From: Nitrospira sp.
GTDB lineage: Bacteria; Nitrospirota; Nitrospiria; Nitrospirales; Nitrospiraceae
Length of the DNA stretch: 64,000 nucleotides
NCBI GenBank assembly: GCA_029194675.1
Contig: JARFXP010000001.1
Span: 856,001 to 920,000 of the forward strand
Direction: 5' to 3'
Position numbers and translations under genes: made by a program. Of the stretch, positions 1 to 8,645 are shown piece by piece (positions within the stretch are counted from its first letter, which is position 1; each line of letters opens with the position of its first letter). The notes beneath the pieces are model-generated. The model saw only the letters and a list, made by a program, of their open reading frames with translations, was not told the DNA's origin and did not search any database.

Positions 1-1285
1 TCGGCATGATTTGCGAAAAATATGCCAATGCAACGATATACCGCACCAGTTTGAGCGGCGCTTGTATCCGCTCCGGCGGTAGATAGGCCGTATCTGGGAT
101 GCTCGTCAGTTCACGGAGTTCTTCTTCGCGGACGATTTTCGTAATAGGTTTCATCAAAATTGTTGGTGCCTTTAAACCCTCCTGCCATTTCTTCATGATT
201 GTTACCCTTGGACGGAAAACCTCGTTTGCCACGATTCCTGTAATATCACCCCATAGAACCACGGAAGCGTTGTGTTGTTCCCCCAATGACATTACCTCGC
301 GCTCTCTCACATCTTCAGGGCCTCCACTGACTGCATAAGGTAGCTCTCGGATTTCTACGCGATCCTTCAACTCTTGCCGTCGATCTACCGCCGCGACAAG
401 ATCACCGACAACATCCCGCTGAGCGGGAAAGTCTTTTTCTTTGTCGTCGCCCCGAAACCGTGCTACCCATATACCGATTTTGTCCTGCGGAGTCGGCGAT
501 GCTCTTGATATAGGAAATGGAATGCCCCGATCCCCGAACACAATGTTGAGAATAGGAAGTGCAAAGGCGACGGGAACTGCTTCATGACGGCCTAAGCTCC
601 CCAGGTCTTGGCTTACTATCGCAACCACCTTGCCTGTTTCCAAATCCAGGATTGGCCCCCCACTTCTTCCCGCGTCAATCTTGGAATCGATGGTGAACGA
701 ACGACCGAACCTCGTTGAGCTTTCGAGGCTTCCCATTCCGGAATGAAATCCGATCTGCCGCTCCCCCTTTTTGTAACCGATCGCGAGTACATTGCTGAGA
801 TGTCCCTGCAGCTCTTGCAATTCGTATACGCCTTCCAAAGTCTTGAAGTTGCTTCCTTCCATCTCCAAAACAGCTATGTCCTGCTTGTCGTCCTGCCCCA
901 GCACCGCCGCCGCGCTCTTCTCAACAAGCACACCGTTCGCGTCAAGAACATCGATTTTGATCGTTCTCTTAACTGTTTGCTCCAGATCGTTGACAAGCCA
1001 GTCAGGATTGAGCGACTGCGTGGTTTGACTGGAACCAATGACATGGGCAGCGGTTATCAAAAGTGTGAGTCCCTTGTCGGAATATACGATAAAGCCGCTC
1101 CCCTCTATGCGTTTAGGCTTGTCGACAGGATTAGCACCTTCAACTCGTATTTTGACGACACCCGGTTTTGCGGACTGAAATGCTTGCTCCGTCGCCGCTT
1201 CCGCCGTAGCCGGTCGGAGTAACATCGCACAGAGGACAATAACTAGACAGTGATACAAGACTGACATACGAGAAACCATTCTCAT
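1..1285 (-). CDS. Exported trypsin-like serine protease, partial (runs off left edge)
   Basis: The frame is open from the ATG at 1285 to the left edge, giving 428 codons with no stop, so the gene is incomplete. Residues 7-30 form a Sec signal peptide ending in TAEAA. Residues 40-250 carry a chymotrypsin-fold protease triad: His81 in TAAHVIG, Asp136 in DIAVLEME and Ser208 in GRSGGPILD, the arrangement of HtrA/DegP-type S1 proteases. No PDZ domain follows. Residues 270-428 are a second region with a VLWGDITG stretch near 343-350, which resembles CsgG/FlgO-like or TPR-linked periplasmic domains; that resemblance is inference. The gene starts 6 bp after the lipase stop, so the two are probably co-transcribed. 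Likely periplasmic or envelope-associated. The protease call is firm; the substrate is unknown. Confidence 0.85.
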   Translation of the reverse strand, partial: MRMVSRMSVLYHCLVIVLCAMLLRPATAEAATEQAFQSAKPGVVKIRVEGANPVDKPKRIEGSGFIVYSDKGLTLLITAAHVIGSSQTTQSLNPDWLVNDLEQTVKRTIKIDVLDANGVLVEKSAAAVLGQDDKQDIAVLEMEGSNFKTLEGVYELQELQGHLSNVLAIGYKKGERQIGFHSGMGSLESSTRFGRSFTIDSKIDAGRSGGPILDLETGKVVAIVSQDLGSLGRHEAVPVAFALPILNIVFGDRGIPFPISRASPTPQDKIGIWVARFRGDDKEKDFPAQRDVVGDLVAAVDRRQELKDRVEIRELPYAVSGGPEDVREREVMSLGEQHNASVVLWGDITGIVANEVFRPRVTIMKKWQEGLKAPTILMKPITKIVREEELRELTSIPDTAYLPPERIQAPLKLVRYIVALAYFSQIMP

Positions 1286-1291
1286 GCGTCT

Positions 1292-2890
1292 CTACCTCAG
1301 AACAAACACAATGTCGGCAAACGTACCGGCACCAGGTATCTTCACATTGACGCTGTGAGGTCCTGATTCCGTGGGTGAGGCAAACGCCGCAGCAATATCA
1401 TGCTGGGCGATGTTTCCTTCTGTGACTACCTCCTGTCTGGTTATCTGCAGAGGGTGACCGCCTGTTTCATCGTCCAGCCAAAGCTCGACATTTCGGAGAT
1501 CTGCTTTGGCCAGTGCCAGCTCCCCTCTTAAGCGCAAACGAAACACTGTAGGCGTGCCCGGCACTGAGACGTTCGGTTCCGTCTCATAGAAAATGTTAAT
1601 CAGATTGAAATCGCGGCCTTTAGCATCCCGAAGGACGCCACGGTAATCGAGGGGTATTCCCTTCCTCGGTTCAGTATCCGTTCCAAGTAACCACTTGATT
1701 GCTTGACGAGGCGCGTCGCCATCGAAAATCGTGCCATGTTCGGCTGTTGAGGGACGCGCTTCGCTCAGAACACCGTTGGCCGCGCTCCAATCGATGACTG
1801 TCCCGTCACCGGGATAAGGTATGGCGCCAGCAAAGGCACCAGACTGAGACCCGAAGAATGTCTTCCATGGCGTATCGATGAGCCCCGTAACAATGTTGAA
1901 GGATCGCAAGCCCTCTGGCAATGGTTGAATCATTAGATCCTGAAGCTCCGACGCTTCCCGAAGCAGGTTGAAAAGACCGTCACGACCCTGGCCATTCTTG
2001 AACTGGCCAGGGAGCCAAGCAAATCGCATCCAGGACTTTTGATCTGTGCTTTCGAAAGTCCGCTCAATTTGACCAGACGTTTCGTTCTTCCAAGCGCAGC
2101 AATACCTGTAGCTCGGAAGCAATTGATATATCGATGGAAATGTCAGCACGGTCTCCCGAATTGAGGCCAACCCTCCTGCGGCCAGGTTTTGCCAAAATCC
2201 CCAACCTTGATCGAGCATTCGAAATACGCTCGCTGATCCCCTGTGGGGAGTACCTAAGAATATTAGGTTATGGACGCGGTTAACTCCGCCTAGGTTCTGA
2301 ACATAAATCCTTGCAATCAACCCCCCCATGCTGTGGGCTACGATGTCGATTTGCTTGGTCTCGTCCGGAAGGTTCACTGCTATATATTTTCTTAGTTCCT
2401 CAGCGTTGTGATAATTGCTGAGCCGCCAATCGTAAGAGAAGACCCTGAGATCCTCATTGAGCCTATAGCCTCGACTCATTAAGTACCTAAGCAATGAATC
2501 GTATTGATGCAATTGGAATGGACCTAGAATCTGTATATTTTCAATAAGTCCACATGGCTTATGATTGAGGACGCCATAATCTATTTGAAATGGAAGCTTC
2601 AGCTCTGAAAAGTTAAAAAGAGAGTCATTCTTGCCCCACACGACCTTGCCTGTTCCATCGCAAAGCTTGGAACCAAGAATACCTGGAACAACAACCACTG
2701 GCCGCTCGGCTTGACTAGCGGCAGCTGCCGAAAGGAAGAATGTTGTACTAACGGCCAATGAGAATAGCACCGCTTGCGACACCTGTACCCACCACTTGCT
2801 TTGTCCCGCGCACGCCTCAACCTCGGAATCGGGCGTCGGGGAACAGAAAACATGACACACCTCCTTCAAAGGCACTGATATCAGCGTCAT
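1292..2890 (-). CDS. Exported LCAT-like alpha/beta-hydrolase (lipase/acyltransferase)
   Basis: The protein resembles lecithin:cholesterol acyltransferase-type lipases. It has the early RPVVVVPGILGSKL oxyanion-side motif, a WRLSNYHNAEELR segment and the nucleophile elbow AHSMGG (Ser243 in the longest reading, which starts at 3058). A hydrophobic segment ending SAAAASQA lies just before the catalytic domain and acts as signal peptide or anchor. The start is uncertain. The frame stays open to 3058, but that upstream part overlaps a repeat at 2977-3057. The ATG at 2890 has GAGG nine bases upstream and is used here. A stronger ribosome site (AAGGAGG, six bases before the ATG at 2853) lies in another frame. 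It abuts the downstream protease gene. Probable role: hydrolysis or transacylation of envelope or extracellular lipids. Confidence 0.78.
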   Translation of the reverse strand: MTLISVPLKEVCHVFCSPTPDSEVEACAGQSKWWVQVSQAVLFSLAVSTTFFLSAAAASQAERPVVVVPGILGSKLCDGTGKVVWGKNDSLFNFSELKLPFQIDYGVLNHKPCGLIENIQILGPFQLHQYDSLLRYLMSRGYRLNEDLRVFSYDWRLSNYHNAEELRKYIAVNLPDETKQIDIVAHSMGGLIARIYVQNLGGVNRVHNLIFLGTPHRGSASVFRMLDQGWGFWQNLAAGGLASIRETVLTFPSIYQLLPSYRYCCAWKNETSGQIERTFESTDQKSWMRFAWLPGQFKNGQGRDGLFNLLREASELQDLMIQPLPEGLRSFNIVTGLIDTPWKTFFGSQSGAFAGAIPYPGDGTVIDWSAANGVLSEARPSTAEHGTIFDGDAPRQAIKWLLGTDTEPRKGIPLDYRGVLRDAKGRDFNLINIFYETEPNVSVPGTPTVFRLRLRGELALAKADLRNVELWLDDETGGHPLQITRQEVVTEGNIAQHDIAAAFASPTESGPHSVNVKIPGAGTFADIVFVLR

Positions 2891-2976
2891 CAGTCTAGAC
2901 CTCAATCGCATTAGGTTGTAATGACAGATTGAAAGATCATGCCGTAGTCCTGCTCTAACACATGGGAGATGAAAGG

Positions 2977-3057
2977 TGGGGTCAGCGATCTTGCCATGTG
3001 CATTCCTCGTCTTCCTGCGCTTAGTGGCACAAGCAGAACAAGATGTGCCCCAACTCA
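2977..3057. repeat. Short repeat with TTGGGGTCA-type inverted ends
   Basis: The left end reads TGGGGTCAGCGATCTTG and the right end, read inverted, GTTGGGGCACATCTTGTTC, so the ends are imperfect inverted repeats. About 70 bp of the interior (ATCTTGCCATGTGC... to ...CAAGATGTG) matches 8001-8071. It lies in the gap between the DyP peroxidase and the lipase. Probably a member of a dispersed REP- or MITE-like family seen again at 8.0, 8.4, 11.5 and 13.6 kb. Confidence 0.5.
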
Positions 3058-3147
3058 TTGACCGTGAATCCTGCCATAGACCTCGACCATGTTTCTCGGA
3101 AGACAGGACTCCATTGTTCCTCAGCAGGATGAAATGTCCTGATGGTC

Positions 3148-4641
3148 TCAGCGGCTCAAGGCTGTCGTCGAATTCCGAGCGAGCGTTCGAATGGCTTCGA
3201 TGCCGGGCAGGAAGAAATAGGCACCGCCGCGCACCTGCACGAACCGGTGCATGCCGGCATAGCGGCAGCGAATCGGTTCGCCTTGGACGGTGAACTGTCC
3301 CGTTCGACCATCCTGGACGCCGATCAAGGGATCCGGATCTTCGTACAAATTCCCGAACTTCGGATTGTTGGCCCAGAGACTCTGCACGAATTCAAACTGG
3401 CGGTCGATAGCGGCGTTCAGACAGAGAAAGTGAAGTCCGCGCTCCACCCCATTGTCGACGGCGCGCATCATGCTCTTGGGATCCATATTCTCGACCAACG
3501 GTGGTCCATAGGGCCTGGAGCGCCGGATGATGCGATGCTGATTGGCCAGCCCCAAAGCCCGGGCCGGATCCTCGCCCAGCGAGTCGCGCGGATTGGTTCG
3601 ACGGATGTGCGCCCCGATGGGACAACGTATGCCGTGGGGATCGGGATGATCTCGATCGCTCGCGTACAGAAATCGATCGTGCGTCCGTGCTTCAGGGTCG
3701 GGATGATCCGGCGACACGACCAACGGGGTGCCGTCCGGCCAGCGCCCGACCATTTTCGCCGCCAGCTTGATCGCTGTGTCGGCTTCACTGTTTGAGCAGG
3801 CAGCGACATAGTCCCAGAATTGTTTGACGTCCTGCCGCAACTGCCGGAACACGAGAAACGTGCCGTTCCTCCCGAAACCCAGGCCCTGGGCATCAGTAGG
3901 CCCCTCCGGCATTTCGCCGTACGAGTTGGCATACCCGAGCAGCACTTCGCCTGGCGCGAGGGTGTTCCCCTCCGCCGGGGTCACATTCAGATCGCGCGGA
4001 GGCATCCCCGCCACATGCGGTTGACCGATTCCATCCCTGAAACCGAAATGTTCCTTCGGCCCGACCGATCGTCCGTCGGCCTCACGCTCAGGGCCGGCAA
4101 GAAACACTGTGTCGAGCCGTTTGAGTTCACGGAGTCCCTGATCCGTTCCACGAGGTACTAGCGTCTCGATTCGATCGCGCAGCATGTCTGCATCCTGCGC
4201 GTACACCATCAGCATCACGTGCAGCCTGGGGTCCGGCCGCGGATGGTCGTCGGCCCACGTCGAATCACGCTCGGCCCCCCATTCCCAGTTGGCGGCGCGG
4301 CTCTCCCCACGGTCACCCAACAATCGTTCCCGCTGCAAGGTGGCCATTCCCTCTCGGAATGCACGGGGAAATTGATTCAGTACCTCAGCGGCAAGGCCCA
4401 ACGCGCTTAACCCATGGCTGGTGAAGGCGACATGCACCGCGCTCGTGCGCCCGGGGTGATCGAGATCGAGCCGGCTGACCCGTTCGATCTGTTCGACCAC
4501 ACCGGCGAGCCATGCGCGGGCACGCTCAGGATCCGTCACCTGGCACAGGATGAAGATCGCCGAGGGCAAATCCACATAGTCTTGCTGTACCAGTGCTTGA
4601 ATGTCGTGATACTCCAGCCGAAGTCCGTCACACGGAATCAT
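3148..4641 (-). CDS. DyP-type haem peroxidase
   Basis: At 497 aa this matches dye-decolourising peroxidases. The family signature GxxDG is present as GFRDG (residues 200-204, catalytic Asp203). The probable proximal haem ligand is His345 in PIGAHIRRTNPRD, and GTFLVFRQLRQDV is another conserved block. There is no signal peptide, so it is cytoplasmic or encapsulated. DyP enzymes use hydrogen peroxide to oxidise dyes, phenols or porphyrins. It starts 27 bp after the stop of the membrane-protein gene and lies in one operon with that gene and the P450, which suggests a shared oxidative pathway. Family assignment is sure; the substrate is not. Confidence 0.92.
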   Translation of the reverse strand: MIPCDGLRLEYHDIQALVQQDYVDLPSAIFILCQVTDPERARAWLAGVVEQIERVSRLDLDHPGRTSAVHVAFTSHGLSALGLAAEVLNQFPRAFREGMATLQRERLLGDRGESRAANWEWGAERDSTWADDHPRPDPRLHVMLMVYAQDADMLRDRIETLVPRGTDQGLRELKRLDTVFLAGPEREADGRSVGPKEHFGFRDGIGQPHVAGMPPRDLNVTPAEGNTLAPGEVLLGYANSYGEMPEGPTDAQGLGFGRNGTFLVFRQLRQDVKQFWDYVAACSNSEADTAIKLAAKMVGRWPDGTPLVVSPDHPDPEARTHDRFLYASDRDHPDPHGIRCPIGAHIRRTNPRDSLGEDPARALGLANQHRIIRRSRPYGPPLVENMDPKSMMRAVDNGVERGLHFLCLNAAIDRQFEFVQSLWANNPKFGNLYEDPDPLIGVQDGRTGQFTVQGEPIRCRYAGMHRFVQVRGGAYFFLPGIEAIRTLARNSTTALSR

Positions 4642-4668
4642 CCCCCACCTCTCATCACATGTGCACCG

Positions 4669-6231
4669 TTACAGACGCCGCAACCAAGCCGCTTGAGCTT
4701 CGCCGGTCAACGGCAAGAACAACCCCTGCGCAATGTCGGTATTGCCGTTCACGTTGGTGACACTGAGCCGAGGATAGGCGCTATACCAGACCTGAGTCGG
4801 TACTTGATGGTCTCTGGTCCACCGCTTGAACTCCTGTTCTCGTCGCGCGCCGCCTTCAGATACACGCACCGCCGGCAGCCGGGAAAACCAAGGCAGGAAT
4901 CGGAGGACGAGCACCGTGAGGCGCACCAGCCCACTCACGGTGTGGAACCGGACCCGCGGGAAAAAGGTCGTATTGCACCAGATACCAGTGAGTCCGTCCG
5001 CCGCCTGGTCGATGAAATCGCCCAGATAGCTTTCCCAGCTGAAGTCGTAATTACTGAAGAAGAGCAGCCTCCTGTTGTCGTCGATCAAGACCCAGCGGGC
5101 AAAATGGATCGTTGCGAGCCCTGTCAAGGTGCCGCGCACGAACAGCGTGCGGGTCAGGAAGCTGCTGGTCGCCAACAGGCCGCGCAAGAGCGCAAGCCTG
5201 ACCATGCCGGGCTTGATGTTCGCCACATGCGTCATTTGGTTTTGCACCAAGGGGCCACGGTCTTCGAGTTCCGTCACCATCCGGAGACGGACGTCGCTCC
5301 GGTCGGCCACATAGGGATCGATCGACCCATCCACCTGCTTCGGAGGCCCTTCCCGTTGCAATATTCCTCGTTCACGCCCATGCTCGATCCGATCGAGCAG
5401 GTTCACCAGGGCGGCGAAGAGCGCGAATGCCGCGATTGGGACCGACAACGTGAACAGCACCCGAGCCGGAATCGTGTCGAAGAAATACGTCCCGATTCCA
5501 TACAGCATCCCCAACAGAATGAGTCCTGTGAGGGTCACAAGGAGAAGCCTTCTTGTCGCGATCGCAGGCGGCGGTCCGCTTGAAGGCGCCGATTTCCACC
5601 CGCTTCGGCCTGTCGCCTCACGTAATCGCTGAACGATGGTGGCCGGAGCTGCCGACCCCGTGGCATGAACCCGATCGAGCTCCAGCTCCAATATCAGACG
5701 TAGTTCCTCTTCGTTCTGATCGTCGGCCGTCAGGATTTGCTGAGTCGACCGCCCGGGGTGTCCTCGATAGAAAGCCGCCTCCGGCCGAATGTGCGCCGAC
5801 AAGTAGACCTGCAGCGACTCACTCCCAGGTGGAGGCTCGCAAAAGGAGTAGATTGTACGGAAGGCCGGCTCGGCAACCAAGACCAGTTCCTTCACGTGCT
5901 CTTCGAATGGGCCGTCATAGTCAGTCGAGAAGGCCAGGCTGGCCGCAATGGGTCCGCCCGTCGCATCGCGTGCCGGTTCGAGGAGCACCCAACGAAGGAA
6001 GTGCACCGTTGTCAGTCGGCCAAACTCGATGAAATTTGGACCCTGTTGAATGGCATGCGATGGAGGGAGATGGTCACGAACTTTTTCCAGTTTGACGCTG
6101 CCGGCACCTGGCTCACCCGGATTGGTAATGTTCTGGCCGACGGCATTCAACAGCGCTCGAAGCCCTTCGATCTTCTCATCAGGTACCGGCACGATCACCG
6201 TCAACGCGTATTGTTCAGCCATGTCGTTCAC
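4669..6231 (-). CDS. Hypothetical two-domain protein with central membrane segments
   Basis: This 520-aa protein is of no family I can name. It contains an internal duplication. The first half has TTVHFLRWVLLEP followed by FSTDYDGPFEEHV, and the second half has ATIHFARWVLID followed by FSNYDFSWESYL, so two copies of the same domain are joined. Between them are two hydrophobic helices (LLLVTLTGLILLGMLYGIG and ARVLFTLSVPIAAFALFAAL). The conserved HFxRWVL and YD motifs could be catalytic or ligand sites. It sits between the P450 (16 bp from its stop) and the DyP peroxidase (27 bp), so it is probably a partner of both enzymes. It could be a membrane anchor or a lipid- or haem-binding scaffold; this is inference. 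Confidence 0.8.
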   Translation of the reverse strand: MNDMAEQYALTVIVPVPDEKIEGLRALLNAVGQNITNPGEPGAGSVKLEKVRDHLPPSHAIQQGPNFIEFGRLTTVHFLRWVLLEPARDATGGPIAASLAFSTDYDGPFEEHVKELVLVAEPAFRTIYSFCEPPPGSESLQVYLSAHIRPEAAFYRGHPGRSTQQILTADDQNEEELRLILELELDRVHATGSAAPATIVQRLREATGRSGWKSAPSSGPPPAIATRRLLLVTLTGLILLGMLYGIGTYFFDTIPARVLFTLSVPIAAFALFAALVNLLDRIEHGRERGILQREGPPKQVDGSIDPYVADRSDVRLRMVTELEDRGPLVQNQMTHVANIKPGMVRLALLRGLLATSSFLTRTLFVRGTLTGLATIHFARWVLIDDNRRLLFFSNYDFSWESYLGDFIDQAADGLTGIWCNTTFFPRVRFHTVSGLVRLTVLVLRFLPWFSRLPAVRVSEGGARREQEFKRWTRDHQVPTQVWYSAYPRLSVTNVNGNTDIAQGLFLPLTGEAQAAWLRRL

Positions 6232-6247
6232 CAGTTTCTACATGACG

Positions 6248-7546
6248 TCAACCAGCCACCGTGAGAAGCAACCGATCCGGAAAAGGCCCATCCCAGGCGA
6301 TGCGTCCGTCCCATCCGCAGGCTCGGGAGACCTTGCCAAGTCGCAGCACGGCAGCCGCCAGCAGTGGGATCTGCACCCCGTTGATGTAGCGGCCCTGGCA
6401 GGCATGGAGGCCCGAACTAAAGTGCAGGTACTGTGTCGGACTCCTGTCGGTCCGAAATTGCCGGGGTTCGTGAAACACCGCTTGGTCGAACATCCCGGAG
6501 AACGTGCCGAAGACGACGGTCCTGCCCTTTGGTAGCCGGCGCTCGCGCGGGCTGTCGCGACCGACGGTGGCCCCTTCCTGGCTGTACCGGGTCACGAACG
6601 GATTATGCGGATTGAATCGCAAGGCTTCAAACACGTACCGCGACACAGTCGCCTCGTCCCCGGCTAAGGCTGCCTCACGAGCGGCGGCCCATGCGGCGGG
6701 ACGCCGCAACAGTTCGTCGATGGCCCGAACCGCGGACGCGCTGGTCGTGTCGAGCGCCCCGATAATCAGGCCAGAGATATTCCGGCGCACTGCGTCATCG
6801 TCCAGCCATTCCATGCCAGGTTCGCGCTGTCGACGCAGCATGCGGGTGAGCACGTCATCAGGCACATCCTGACGGCCGGAGGCGATCTCATCCTTACGCC
6901 GAGCGATCCACCCGAGGAGATAGGGCCGCAGTTGCTCGAACGATTCCTTCGCCTGGCGCGCGGTCTCTGGACAGTCGAGGGGATTCAGGAACAAATCGTT
7001 GAACAGGGTCCGCATCCAGCGCAACATCACCGCATCATCCGGCCCGGGCACTCCAAAATACTCACCGAGTACGCGCAGCGGGACGAGACGGGTGAGTCCG
7101 CCGACCACGTCCAGCCACCCCTGCCGGCGCGCGCGTTCCATGCATTCCTCGGCCCTGGTCGAGACAATGGTGCGGATGCGCTCGAGATCCGTGCGATACA
7201 TGACGTCGTTCAAGAGATCCTTTTCACGGTCATGTTGCGGGGAACGATCCATGCTCAAGACAAATGGGCCATTGTCGCGATTCGTGCGCTCCGCGTTGAT
7301 CTCGGCAATCGTGAACTCGTTGTCATGCGCCAGCCCGTCCACCACATCGGCATGCCGGCTGACAATCACCAGTTTGCCCAGCTCCAGCACCGGCGCCCAT
7401 CGTCTCAAGATCGCGTTGAACAGACGAAACACCCACGGCGCGGTCAGCCACGCTCGAATGGTGTCACTGCGGGGGATGAGGCAAGAGCGCCAGGTGGAGG
7501 GAAGCCGAGACATCTGATTCATGTGGACAGGAGGAGTCTCTGTCAT
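6248..7546 (-). CDS. Cytochrome P450
   Basis: The haem-binding loop FSSGLHACQG near the C-terminus supplies the thiolate ligand, Cys386 when counted from the upstream ATG at 7555. The K-helix ExxR is present as FEALRF, and the I-helix GLIIGALDTTSAS carries the oxygen-activating D-T pair. Length (about 430 aa) and lack of a membrane anchor fit a soluble bacterial class I P450, which would need a separate ferredoxin and reductase; none is encoded nearby. The ATG at 7546 is preferred because GGGGTG lies eight bases upstream. It is the first gene of the P450 - membrane protein - DyP operon. It hydroxylates or epoxidises an unknown, probably hydrophobic, substrate. Confidence 0.93.
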   Translation of the reverse strand: MTETPPVHMNQMSRLPSTWRSCLIPRSDTIRAWLTAPWVFRLFNAILRRWAPVLELGKLVIVSRHADVVDGLAHDNEFTIAEINAERTNRDNGPFVLSMDRSPQHDREKDLLNDVMYRTDLERIRTIVSTRAEECMERARRQGWLDVVGGLTRLVPLRVLGEYFGVPGPDDAVMLRWMRTLFNDLFLNPLDCPETARQAKESFEQLRPYLLGWIARRKDEIASGRQDVPDDVLTRMLRRQREPGMEWLDDDAVRRNISGLIIGALDTTSASAVRAIDELLRRPAAWAAAREAALAGDEATVSRYVFEALRFNPHNPFVTRYSQEGATVGRDSPRERRLPKGRTVVFGTFSGMFDQAVFHEPRQFRTDRSPTQYLHFSSGLHACQGRYINGVQIPLLAAAVLRLGKVSRACGWDGRIAWDGPFPDRLLLTVAG

Positions 7547-8000
7547 GGCATTCACCCCGCAAGACTACAGGTTTCGATAGGTCGACCTCAATGCACGATG
7601 GAACAATCTTGCTTTCGTGGTCAAGGCGAACAGTTACCTTCTACTTATGCAAGAATGCCACCGTGACGAGAGGAGGGGTTGCGCAAGTAGTCGGGGCTTC
7701 AATAGCCTTGGAGGATGCGGACAATGTGCATCAGCAGTTCTTAGTAGTGATTCACTGCGCTTTTATCCCTACACCCACAGGTATCGAAATCGATACAGTC
7801 CCGTATCCATTGCGATACAGCATCCCTCGCCTAAAGATATGGGTGGGTAGAGCTGAATCAGACTTCTGGCAGGACAGGATTCGGTCGGATTGGAGTCATA
7901 TCGCCACGGTTCACCTGGATTCTTCTTATGAGGTGGTTTTACGTTTTCGGATGGAACTACGCAGCCGATCGATCCCTTCATGCATGGAAGTTTTGGGCAG

Positions 8001-8071
8001 ATCCTTGCCATGTGCCTTCGTCGTCTTCGTGCGCTTATTCCCACCAGGACAAGATGTGACCTCAATTTATC
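8001..8071. repeat. Dispersed repeat copy (matches 2987-3057)
   Basis: About 70 bp align with 2987-3057, sharing CCTTGCCATGTGC at one end and ACAAGATGTGACCTCAATT at the other. Read on the minus strand, the right end is AATTGAGGTCACATCTTG, the same class of end seen in the other copies. An ATG followed by codons for Ala-Arg-Ile lies inside it on the minus strand, which recalls the start of REP-associated tyrosine transposases, but no further coding follows. Confidence 0.45.
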
Positions 8072-8397
8072 TCGGCTCGATGACTCTTGACCCCGTTCCA
8101 TTTCCACTGACCCCATACTCAACTTGAATCCATTTGGATTCACCTCTTGAATCCATTTCGATACATCGCACGGAGCTCGTGCGAGAAGTGTCCTCTTTAT
8201 GGAGATAGATCCGACATACGTACGGCATTGAAATTGTTAAGACTATGTATTGCTTAACGGAATCGGCATGCCGAGTCCATGCTGGCATCTTGTTTGCTGT
8301 TCATCGAATCGGTAGAGCGGGTGCATCAAGGGACGCCCCTCAAAAAGGCGTCGGCCATCAGTTTGATTCGTTCGACATCCAGATGAAGGAGAGAGTA

Positions 8398-8437
8398 TTG
8401 GTACGCCCAGAACAAGGCGTGACCCCAATTCATCCAA
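8398..8437. repeat. Dispersed repeat end (TTGGGGTCA type)
   Basis: On the minus strand this reads ATGAATTGGGGTCACGCC, then TTGTTCTGGGCGTACCAAT. It matches the right end of the element at 11.45-11.66 kb (GTTCTGTGCGCACCAAT next to ATGAATTGGG). Only one end is clear. Confidence 0.4.
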
Positions 8438-8645
8438 TTCGATGATTTATCATCGGCCACTGCACGACAAGAGACCCCGCTATGCGATGGCTAACTATTT
8501 CTTATATATGACACCCGGAACCTGTTCGTCCGTCACAGAAATCGAGTCCGTTGCTCCGAATATGCATCGGTGAGAGCCAACGTGTTGCGCCTATTGATGC
8601 AAAGAAGCACCGTCACTTTGTCTACTTGCTCAGAAGGAGGATGTC

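Larger units (their letters stand above)
7556..8645. other. Gene-poor 1.1-kb stretch holding short repeats
   Basis: No convincing gene lies here. Open frames on both strands lack ribosome sites, motifs and plausible composition. The stretch holds two repeat copies (about 8001-8071 and 8398-8437), further TGACCCC motifs at 8083 and 8108, and a short direct duplication of CTTGAATCCATTT (8124 and 8147). It looks like an accumulation site for small repeats between the P450 operon and the RoxA-like gene. A promoter for the latter should lie near its right end. Confidence 0.4.

Noticed and set aside
4414..5583. Plus-strand open frame of 389 codons opposite the DyP/membrane-protein genes
   Set aside because: It is a high-GC shadow of real minus-strand genes; it crosses a gene boundary, has no motif and no ribosome site.
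7591..8127. Open frame of 178 codons in the gene-poor stretch
   Set aside because: No start signal or motif; it overlaps repeat sequence, so it is unlikely to be coding.
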